Source: Desulfobacteraceae bacterium | GTDB lineage: Bacteria > Desulfobacterota > Desulfobacteria > Desulfobacterales > UBA5616 | NCBI GenBank assembly: GCA_013791935.1 | Contig: VMSV01000229.1 | Location: 1 to 48,905 of the forward strand | DNA length: 48,905 nt | Direction: 5' to 3' | Shown: positions 43,372 to 48,905 of the stretch, in pieces | How positions within the stretch are numbered: the first letter of the stretch is position 1 | Layout of the letters: every line of letters begins with the position of its first letter | Notes under the pieces: generated by a model | Told to the model about the DNA's origin: nothing | Databases searched by the model: none | The model's input: only the letters and a program-made list of their open reading frames with translations | Position numbers and translations under genes: made by a program

Positions 43372-44644
43372 GGATTTGTCTCCTTATGATTCCATTCGTA
43401 TTCAGGCAGCAGGTTTTGTACTTCTTGCCGCTTCCGCACGGGCATAGGTCGTTTCTGCGGGGTTTTTGTCCATGGGTTCCTGCCATGGACAGATATTTTT
43501 GGCCCAACGTTTTACTCCGGTATTCCCTGGATAGGGCTTGGACAAAAGGTGCGCAATGGTTGAAAAAAAGTTTGTACCCGTCACACAGGTAGTTGAGTTT
43601 GTTTTTCCCGTCCCCGGTTTCCAAAAACCGATCTTTGGGACACCCTCCGTTGCAAAAGCTCAGAACTGAGCACTTTCGGCACTTTCCCGGAAGCGTGTTT
43701 CTTTTGGACTGCCCGAACGCCTGTTGGGTCCGGCTGTCAAGTAATTCATTCAAAGGGGTTTGCTGAATATTGCCCGGACGAAACTCCGGGGTAACAAAAT
43801 GATCACAAGCGTAAAAATCACCGTTATGCTCCACCACAGGGCAGTTGCCACAGGTTTTGCGAAACAGACACAAGGAATGCTCCTGGCCCAGAGCCGTTCG
43901 GGTCACTTCTTCAAAAATCTGAATAAGAACCTTGCCGATATCTTCTCTTTTCCATAGGTCAAACACCGCGCACAAAAATTCCCCGAAGGCCTTGGAAGGA
44001 ACGCTGTAAGATGAAACCCCCGAAGGGCTTGCCGGGTCTTTTTTCACAATGGGTAGAAACCCGATATACCGGGCTTGAATCTCTTTAAAAAACCCATAGA
44101 CTTCCCTTGGATGGAAGACATTTTGCGCGTGCACCACACAAAGAATGTCCGTGGTCACGCCCCTTGCGGATAAAAACTCCCAGGCCCGAAGGACTTTTTC
44201 ATGGGTGGGCATTCCGCCTTTGGATACGCGAAAACCATCGTGAAATCGGGCCGGACCATCCATGCTCAACCCCACGGTGAAATTTTCCCTGGCCAGAAAG
44301 TCGCACCATTTTTCATCCAAAAGCGTGCCGTTGGTCTGAATATTGTTGAGAACGGCGCGGCCTTCCGGAGCATGCTTTTTTTGAAGCAACACAATTTTTT
44401 TAAAAAACTCGACCCCCGGGAGCGTGGGTTCTCCCCCATGCCAGGAAAAGCGTATTTCAGGTTCCCTTGTTCCGTGGATCACCTGGGAAATATAGTCTTC
44501 CAGAAGGTCATCCCCCATTTGAAAGGAGGTTTTTCCAGGGTAAAGATCTTCCTTTTCCAGGTAATAGCAATACCCGCAATCCAGGTTGCAGCGGGCCCCG
44601 ATGGGCTTTGCAAAAATCTGAAATTCCGAGAGTTTAGTACCCAT
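43361..44644 (-). CDS. Radical SAM anaerobic sulfatase-maturase family protein with SEC-C tail
   Basis: A 427-residue radical SAM enzyme of the anSME type, which in its founding members turns a Cys or Ser of sulfatases into formylglycine. The SAM cluster motif is GARCNLDCGYCYYLEKEDLY; SWHGGEPTLPGVEFFKKIVL and NIQTNGTLLDEKWCDFL follow. The SPASM Cys set (CLFRKTCGNCPVVEHNGDFY, CDHFVTPEF, KCRKCSVLSFCNGGCPKDR) supports two auxiliary clusters. The C terminus adds a zinc-binding SEC-C motif, RRNDLCPCGSGKKYKTCC. No sulfatase is in the window, so its target is open. Confidence 0.88.
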   Translation of the reverse strand: MGTKLSEFQIFAKPIGARCNLDCGYCYYLEKEDLYPGKTSFQMGDDLLEDYISQVIHGTREPEIRFSWHGGEPTLPGVEFFKKIVLLQKKHAPEGRAVLNNIQTNGTLLDEKWCDFLARENFTVGLSMDGPARFHDGFRVSKGGMPTHEKVLRAWEFLSARGVTTDILCVVHAQNVFHPREVYGFFKEIQARYIGFLPIVKKDPASPSGVSSYSVPSKAFGEFLCAVFDLWKREDIGKVLIQIFEEVTRTALGQEHSLCLFRKTCGNCPVVEHNGDFYACDHFVTPEFRPGNIQQTPLNELLDSRTQQAFGQSKRNTLPGKCRKCSVLSFCNGGCPKDRFLETGDGKNKLNYLCDGYKLFFNHCAPFVQALSREYRSKTLGQKYLSMAGTHGQKPRRNDLCPCGSGKKYKTCCLNTNGIIRRQIHEL

Positions 44645-44757
44645 TAAAAGTGCTTCCGGTCAAGCAGGTCGTTTACTTCAGATATTTTTCAATCACGCGC
44701 TGAAGCATTTAAACATGCCGCGAGTTTAGAGTATCCACAAAAGTTTGTCAAACAGGG

Positions 44758-45339
44758 TTATGGCCGGAAAACCAGGGCTCCATGCTCATGGAGAATTTTA
44801 AGACCAATGACCAAAAGCACCAGGCCACCCGTTCTTTCAGCATAGGTGGAGAAGCGTCGGGCACTGCCCAATTTTTCCCCCATCACCATTCCGGAAAAGG
44901 TAAGAGCGCCCGCCACAAGACCGATGATCAGGGCCGGGGTCCAGATGGAAACCTTGATCATGGCCAGGCTTAAGCCCACAGCCAGGGCATCGATGCTGGT
45001 GGCCACGGACAGCATGACCAGGGAGGAGCCTTTGGTGGGGTCCTTTTTGTCAGCCTCCGCCTTGTCCTCCCCGAAGGATTCCCGAATCATATTGACCCCC
45101 ACAAAGGACAACAGCAGAAAAGCCGCCCAGTGGTCGTATTTTTCGATCCAATTGTGGATGGTCAGGCCGAAACTCCACCCCAGAACCGGCATGGCTGCCT
45201 GAAAAAACCCAAAATGCCAGGCCAGCCTGAATCGCTGCCTGAACGTTGTTTTCTTGAGACTGATCCCGGCGGCGATGGATACGGCAAACGCATCCATGGC
45301 AAGAGCCAGGGCAATGGCAAGAATGTTATAAAGCGCCAT
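44758..45339 (-). CDS. mntP: Manganese efflux pump MntP
   Basis: A 193-residue inner-membrane protein with six hydrophobic segments and two related halves. The first half contains ALALAMDAFAVSIAAGISLK and the second SVATSIDALAVGLSLAMIKV, the paired D-A/S-x-A-V signatures of MntP, which exports Mn(II). AAGGA lies shortly before the ATG. A structured leader lies 58-102 nt upstream of the start. The gene stands alone. Confidence 0.9.
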   Translation of the reverse strand: MALYNILAIALALAMDAFAVSIAAGISLKKTTFRQRFRLAWHFGFFQAAMPVLGWSFGLTIHNWIEKYDHWAAFLLLSFVGVNMIRESFGEDKAEADKKDPTKGSSLVMLSVATSIDALAVGLSLAMIKVSIWTPALIIGLVAGALTFSGMVMGEKLGSARRFSTYAERTGGLVLLVIGLKILHEHGALVFRP

Positions 45340-45396
45340 AATATATCCTTAAGGAAAATAATTTCGCCCTTATTATCAATTTTCTATGCTCACATC

Positions 45397-45441
45397 AAAG
45401 CTTTTGTTCCGAAGGGGAACAGGTCCATAAGAAAAAGCTTT
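45397..45441 (-). promoter_or_regulatory. Structured 5' leader of mntP
   Basis: On the minus strand AAAGCTTTT pairs with AAAAGCTTT (45433-45441 with 45397-45405) enclosing a perfect inner hairpin, GTTCC-CCTTC-GGAAC, and an 11-12 nt bulge on one side only. It lies upstream of mntP. It does not match the yybP-ykoY manganese riboswitch as I know it. It could be a regulatory leader or chance in AT-rich DNA. The rest of 45340-45648 has no other supported feature. Confidence 0.3.
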
Positions 45442-45648
45442 TATTTTCTGAAAAAGCGTGCTAATTCACCCTTCCTTTGAAGGGTAAATATTATTTACAT
45501 TCAAAATTAAAACCCGAAGAGACCATTAAATAATAACAATTTTAATAGATTAATAGTCATCATGATGTTTTTTGAGGCAAGGGTGTAAGATTTTTTCGGG
45601 TTTTTTCCTATGTCCCTGAGTCAAATATCATGGTTCAGGAGGTTTGGT

Positions 45649-46113
45649 ATGAAAACGAAGATTGTGGTGCTGCTGGCCGTCATTTTTCTCATTGCAGGAG
45701 TTGCGATAGCTGGAACCATTGAAACCCTGCAAAAACTCACGGAAGGCTATCAATTGCCGGCAGAACCAAAGGAAGGGAATGCCATGATTTATGTGCTTCG
45801 CCCTTCCAGCGACCTCATGGGTGAAAATTTGAACATCTATCACGACAACGGAACCGGCGAAACCTATAAAGGCGCGATCAAGGCAAGTGATTATCTGTAT
45901 TTTGAAGTACCGGCAGGAAAACACTGTGTGATTTCCGAAAACACCAACAAGAAAGCATTGTGCTTTAAAGTGGAAGCAAAAGAAACGATTTTCGTTCAGC
46001 AGAACCTTTCCGCGGCCAAAACCGGGGAAGTGGAGGGCATGAGCATTATTGATCCTCTTCTGGGCAAATACTATGTGTCCGTCGCCAGAAGCCATAAACT
46101 CAGCCAGCAATAA
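45649..46113 (+). CDS. DUF2846-type exported protein
   Basis: A 154-residue protein with an N-terminal signal, MKTKIVVLLAVIFLIAGVAI then AG, directing it to the periplasm. The mature part has NAMIYVLRPSSDLMGENLNI, DYLYFEVPAGKHCVISENTN and KVEAKETIFVQQNLS, the DUF2846 pattern (a small beta-sandwich lipoprotein-like domain of unknown function). The true start is the ATG at 45649 with AGGAGG 7 nt upstream; the frame opens 39 nt earlier. A strong terminator follows, so it is monocistronic. Confidence 0.75.
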   Translation: MKTKIVVLLAVIFLIAGVAIAGTIETLQKLTEGYQLPAEPKEGNAMIYVLRPSSDLMGENLNIYHDNGTGETYKGAIKASDYLYFEVPAGKHCVISENTNKKALCFKVEAKETIFVQQNLSAAKTGEVEGMSIIDPLLGKYYVSVARSHKLSQQ

Positions 46114-46134
46114 TTCCTGCGCAAAATGGTAAAG

Positions 46135-46168
46135 AAAAGCCCCGAGGAATTTCTTCGGGGCTTTTTTA
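46135..46168 (+). terminator. Rho-independent terminator
   Basis: AAAAGCCCCGAGGAA and TTCTTCGGGGCTTTTTT form a stable GC-rich stem with a short loop and a six-T tail, 21 nt after the stop of the DUF2846 gene. Confidence 0.93.
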
Positions 46169-46366
46169 TTCCTGATCTTTGAAAGACGTCTAACGCTATT
46201 TTATTTTTGATTTTATTGTTTGCTGTTGGTATAGAAAGCGCAAAAAATATACGCAGTGACTTTTAATAAAAGGATCATTCTTTCTTTTTATTGTCGATTC
46301 GGCCCTATAACATATGCCTGAATTCAAACATCATAAACGGTTTCATGATTTGGAAACAGGTGTTTT

Positions 46367-46381
46367 GGTTTTTTGGCAACC
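46367..46381 (+). promoter_or_regulatory. 5' leader motif of barrel copy 1
   Basis: GGTTTTTTGGCAACC lies about 30 nt before the ATG. TTTTTTGGCAACC recurs at 47471-47483 and 48455-48467 at the same place before copies 2 and 3. The exact reverse complement of its last 12 bases follows copies 1 and 2. Confidence 0.5.
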
Positions 46382-46410
46382 ATAACTTTTTTTTGGGAAG
46401 GAGAAATGAA

Positions 46411-47040
46411 ATGAGAAAAAGTATTTTTATTATTTTGTGCGTGTGTTTATCCTTTTTGTTTGTGGGTGCTTCTTCGGCTGAAATGTATGTGGGCGCGAAG
46501 TTGGGTTATGTCATGACGACTGATACCGATCTTACAGTTCCAGGGTTGGGTACGGGAACCGTGGAATGGGACGGGGGTTTTGGATTTGGTGCTGCCCTGG
46601 GTACCACTTTGGATGCCTTCCGCATTGAAGGCGAGATCGAATATCGCAGCGCAGACATGAAAACCATAGCGGAAACAGATATATCGGTTGGCGGAGATAT
46701 AAAAACCCTGAGCCTCATGGCGAATGGCTATTATGACTTCAATGCCGGAACTTCTTTTAAGCCCTATATTGGTGTCGGCATTGGATTTGCCAGACATACA
46801 TTTGGATTGGATGCCGTAATCTATGACGAAGAAGAAGATGAAGATATAGTAATGTCCGGTGAAGCAGATGACACCGTCTTTGCGTATCAGGGGACAATAG
46901 GCGCCGCCTGGGCCATCAGCGATACTATGGATCTGGACTGTGCATACAGGTATTTTGCAACTGCAGATCCCGATTTTGATGGCGTCGAAGCCGGATATGC
47001 CAGTCATAATATTTCCCTGGGCCTGCGTTTTAAGTTCTAA
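46411..47040 (+). CDS. Small outer-membrane beta-barrel protein (copy 1)
   Basis: A 209-residue outer-membrane protein. Signal peptide MRKSIFIILCVCLSFLFVGA ends near SSAEM. The mature part is an eight-strand-like barrel of the opacity/OmpA-N type: YVGAKLGYVMTTDTDL, DAFRIEGEIEYRSADM, KTLSLMANGYYDFN, FKPYIGVGIGFARHTFGLD, and a C-terminal strand ending LGLRFKF with the terminal Phe needed for insertion. An acidic loop (EEEDEDIVMSGEADD) faces outside. Start at 46411 with GGAAGGAG upstream. It shares its leader and barrel with the two downstream paralogues. Confidence 0.85.
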   Translation: MRKSIFIILCVCLSFLFVGASSAEMYVGAKLGYVMTTDTDLTVPGLGTGTVEWDGGFGFGAALGTTLDAFRIEGEIEYRSADMKTIAETDISVGGDIKTLSLMANGYYDFNAGTSFKPYIGVGIGFARHTFGLDAVIYDEEEDEDIVMSGEADDTVFAYQGTIGAAWAISDTMDLDCAYRYFATADPDFDGVEAGYASHNISLGLRFKF

Positions 47041-47055
47041 GCGTTTTTCGACATA

Positions 47056-47067
47056 GGTTGCCAAAAA
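47056..47067 (+). promoter_or_regulatory. 3' complement motif of barrel copy 1
   Basis: GGTTGCCAAAAA, 15 nt after the stop, is the exact reverse complement of TTTTTGGCAACC in the 5' leader of the same gene. It lies just before the terminator, so it is inside the mRNA. Confidence 0.5.
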
Positions 47068-47070
47068 TCC

Positions 47071-47099
47071 AATGGGGAGCATTTGCTCCCCATTTTTTA
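47071..47099 (+). terminator. Rho-independent terminator
   Basis: AATGGGGAGC and GCTCCCCATT form a 10-bp stem with an ATTT loop followed by TTTTTAT. It ends the copy 1 transcript. From 47100 to 47260 I see no gene. Confidence 0.92.
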
Positions 47100-47470
47100 T
47101 TCAGTAATCTTCATCCATACTGACTTCTCAAGGGGTTCAGGTTTCAGAATCCCGTTTCCCGGACCCCTACCTTGAAACGCATAGAGTTTTTTTCTCACGG
47201 CCTCAAAAGCCTATCAAATATTCCCCTGCAATCCCGGATTTCATTGGGTAATTTGTTCAAATTTTGATCCTGAAGTTAAAACCCGTTTCCCAAATAAAAA
47301 CAGGGCCGTCTATATGATTACTCCATTGTCTTTTCCAGGAGTTAAACGGGTCATGAATGGATGACCGATTGGGCAAAATATTTAAAAACACATTGTTTTT
47401 ATGTGATATTTTATTGTATTGACTTTGCTTGGCGATATGGATAAAAACATTATGCAGTTTGCAAAGAAAG

Positions 47471-47483
47471 TTTTTTGGCAACC
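47471..47483 (+). promoter_or_regulatory. 5' leader motif of barrel copy 2
   Basis: TTTTTTGGCAACC, 30 nt before the ATG, followed by TAAACCTTTTTGGGGAAAGG and AG, the ribosome site. It is complementary to GGTTGCCAAAAA after the same gene. Confidence 0.5.
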
Positions 47484-47512
47484 TAAACCTTTTTGGGGAA
47501 AGGAGTGAGATG

Positions 47513-48154
47513 ATGCGAAAAAGCAATTGGATTATTTTATTGGTTAGTCTGTCCTTTTTATTTGTGAGCGCGGCTTCCGCCGGGATGTATGTGGGGATCA
47601 AGGGCGGCTATCAAAAAGTCGGGGATATGGGTATTGTCATTCCTGCTGAAGAGGAAGAACCCCCCGTCATGGATGAACAAGCAGGTGCGGCAGGACTTGA
47701 TTTCGATTTTGCCGAAGGATATGTCGGAGATCTGGAATTTGACGGGGGTTGGGTGATTGGCGCTGCTGTGGGCACCACCATTGAGCCTTTCCGGGTGGAG
47801 GGTGAACTGGAATACAGGAGAAGCAATATTAGCGCAGCCGATGTTCCAGGTGAAGATACCTTGGCCACCACGAGCCTGATGTTGAACGGGTATTACGATT
47901 TCCAGACCGATTCCAGCCTAACCCCTTACATTGGAGCAGGCATTGGCTGGGCCAGGCATGATATTAGCGACGCGGATGTTGATGATTCCGGATTCGCCTA
48001 TCAGGGAACCATAGGTGTTGCCTATGCCCTTAGCGATACCATGGCTCTGGATTTCGCCTACCGGTATTTTGCCACCGCAGATCCTGATTTTGAAGGGCTG
48101 GATGCGAGCTATGACAGCCACAACCTCACCGTAGGATTACGTTTTGGTTTTTAA
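47513..48154 (+). CDS. Small outer-membrane beta-barrel protein (copy 2)
   Basis: A 213-residue paralogue of the preceding barrel. Signal peptide RKSNWIILLVSLSFLFVSAA ends at SAG. Mature motifs are MYVGIKGGYQKVGDMGIVIP, an acidic loop (AEEEEPPVMDEQ), EPFRVEGELEYRRSNISAAD, TSLMLNGYYDFQTDS, LTPYIGAGIGWARHDISDAD and a final strand ending LTVGLRFGF with terminal Phe. I choose the second of two adjacent ATGs (47510 and 47513) because it lies 7 nt from AAGGAG. Function is unknown; such barrels act as adhesins, small pores or structural proteins. Confidence 0.85.
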   Translation: MRKSNWIILLVSLSFLFVSAASAGMYVGIKGGYQKVGDMGIVIPAEEEEPPVMDEQAGAAGLDFDFAEGYVGDLEFDGGWVIGAAVGTTIEPFRVEGELEYRRSNISAADVPGEDTLATTSLMLNGYYDFQTDSSLTPYIGAGIGWARHDISDADVDDSGFAYQGTIGVAYALSDTMALDFAYRYFATADPDFEGLDASYDSHNLTVGLRFGF

Positions 48155-48178
48155 GTGAAAGAGGCTGCAGCATAACCG

Positions 48179-48190
48179 GGTTGCCAAAAA
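48179..48190 (+). promoter_or_regulatory. 3' complement motif of barrel copy 2
   Basis: GGTTGCCAAAAA, 24 nt after the stop and just before the terminator, exactly complementary to the 5' leader motif of the same gene. Confidence 0.5.
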
Positions 48191-48194
48191 TAAG

Positions 48195-48220
48195 AAGGGG
48201 GCTTTTTTAAGCCCCCTTTT
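48195..48220 (+). terminator. Rho-independent terminator
   Basis: AAGGGGGCTT and AAGCCCCCTT form a 10-bp stem with a T loop followed by TT. It ends the copy 2 transcript before the duplicated leader of copy 3. Confidence 0.85.
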
Positions 48221-48454
48221 GAATGTTGGGCCCACTGATTTTCAACAGATTTTGATCCTGAAGTTAAAACCTATTTCCCAAATGAAAACAGAGCTGTCTA
48301 TATGATTACTCCATTGGTTTTTCCAGGAGTAAATGGGTCATGAATGGATGAGCGATTGGGCAAAAGATATCAAAACATACTGTTTTTATAATATATTAAT
48401 GTATTGACTTTGATTTGCGATAGGGATAAAGACACATACAGTTTGCAAAGAAAG

Positions 48455-48467
48455 TTTTTTGGCAACC
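48455..48467 (+). promoter_or_regulatory. 5' leader motif of barrel copy 3
   Basis: TTTTTTGGCAACC at the same distance before the start as in copy 2, with the same following TAAACCTTTTTGGGGAAAGG. Its 3' partner would lie beyond the window end. Confidence 0.5.
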
Positions 48468-48496
48468 TAAACCTTTTTGGGGAAAGGAGTGGGATG

Positions 48497-48905
48497 ATGA
48501 GAAAAAGAAATTGGGTTACTTTGTTGGTTTGTCTGTCCTTTTTGTTTGTGAGCGTGGCTTCCGCCGGGATGTATGTGGGGATCAAGGGCGGCTATCAAAA
48601 AGTCGGGGATATGGGTATTGCAATTCCTGCTGAGTTTGCTGATGATGATGATGATGAGATGCTATTAGGTGCGGCAGGACTTGATTTCGACTTTGCCGAA
48701 GGATATGCCGGAGATCTGGAATTTGATGGGGGTTGGGTGATTGGCGCTGCAGTAGGAACCACCATTGAGCCTTTCCGGGTGGAAGGTGAGCTGGAATACA
48801 GGAGAAGCAATATTAGCGCAGCCGATGTTCCAGGTGAAGATACCTTGGCCACCACGAGCCTGATGTTGAACGGGTATTACGATTTCCAGACCGATTCCAG
48901 CCTAA
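48497..48905 (+). CDS. Small outer-membrane beta-barrel protein (copy 3, cut by window end)
   Basis: The first 136 codons of a third barrel paralogue, continuing past the window. It starts MRKRNWVTLLVCLSFLFVSV with signal end ASAG, then MYVGIKGGYQKVGDMGIAIP. The acidic loop differs from copy 2 (AEFADDDDDEMLLG) and is encoded by five GAT triplets in a row from 48641. Beyond it, EPFRVEGELEYRRSNISAAD and TSLMLNGYYDFQTDS are identical to copy 2. The ATG pair at 48494 and 48497 mirrors copy 2; I use the second. Confidence 0.85.
   Translation, partial: MRKRNWVTLLVCLSFLFVSVASAGMYVGIKGGYQKVGDMGIAIPAEFADDDDDEMLLGAAGLDFDFAEGYAGDLEFDGGWVIGAAVGTTIEPFRVEGELEYRRSNISAADVPGEDTLATTSLMLNGYYDFQTDSSL

Larger units (their letters stand above)
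47261..48240 (+). repeat. Tandem duplication unit (first copy)
   Basis: The leader, gene and near 3' region of barrel copy 2 are repeated about 985 bp downstream around copy 3. TTTGATCCTGAAGTTAAAAC begins both units (near 47263 and 48251), and long stretches of leader and coding sequence are nearly identical. The offset is 988 nt in the leader and 984 at the start codon, reflecting small indels. The second unit runs off the window. Confidence 0.8.

Overview
The window reads as a chromosome segment of about 50% GC from an anaerobic Desulfobacterota-type (deltaproteobacterial, probably sulfate-reducing or syntrophic) bacterium. This placement is inferred from gene content: a transcarboxylase-type methylmalonyl-CoA module, a TAXI-TRAP transporter, an anaerobic sulfatase-maturase-like radical SAM enzyme, a large DUF3683-type flavin/Fe-S oxidoreductase and, most tellingly, a selenocysteine-dependent RiPP locus of the SbtA/SbtM (selenobiotic, thio(seleno)oxazole) type. 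No rRNA, tRNA or CRISPR array was found.

Layout. 1-1550 is scarred: a possible IS21-like end, a truncated MocR/GntR regulator ending at a palindromic repeat, and an intact Phd/VapC toxin-antitoxin pair. 1600-6500 holds a class II aldolase (fba), a PHP-domain protein, an esterase, a decayed phosphatase-like remnant, a dapA-family aldolase and a GNAT acetyltransferase. 6500-20900 is almost entirely on the minus strand: a MOT1-type molybdate/sulfate transporter, a B12-binding-fold protein, an FAH-family hydrolase, sucD and sucC, then a propionate/methylmalonyl-CoA block (5S carboxyltransferase fused to a biotin carrier, a small subunit, the 12S carboxyltransferase mmdA, meaB, epimerase, aminotransferase), then tgt, queA and a DUF2065 protein. 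The carboxyltransferase pair, epimerase, MeaB and SucCD together cover most of a Wood-Werkman type interconversion of propionyl-CoA, methylmalonyl-CoA and succinyl-CoA.

21100-28440 carries gatB, a lipoprotein, a TSUP transporter, a 300-bp nested palindromic (MITE-like) repeat, and a TAXI-TRAP binding protein with its fused permease. 28574-30455 is the most interesting locus. A short Gly/Ser-rich precursor has three in-frame UGA codons, each followed at the same 21-nt distance by a bacterial-SECIS-like hairpin loop, and next to it lies a radical SAM/SPASM maturase. An ordinary gene caller would stop at the first UGA and miss most of the peptide.

30500-45350 contains a 1198-aa FAD/Fe-S oxidoreductase, a Cthe_2159-like lipoprotein, an enoyl-CoA hydratase family protein, a phage-type hypothetical protein, a ParA ATPase fused to a glycogen-binding (CBM48-like) domain with a Cys-rich partner, a MauE/rhodanese pair, an operon of radical SAM maturase, HEAT protein and MFS transporter, and mntP. 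45600-48905 carries a DUF2846 protein and three small outer-membrane beta-barrel paralogues. The last two lie on a tandem duplication of about 985 bp and the third is cut by the window end. The barrel genes share a 12-nt 5' leader motif whose exact reverse complement lies just after the stop codon.
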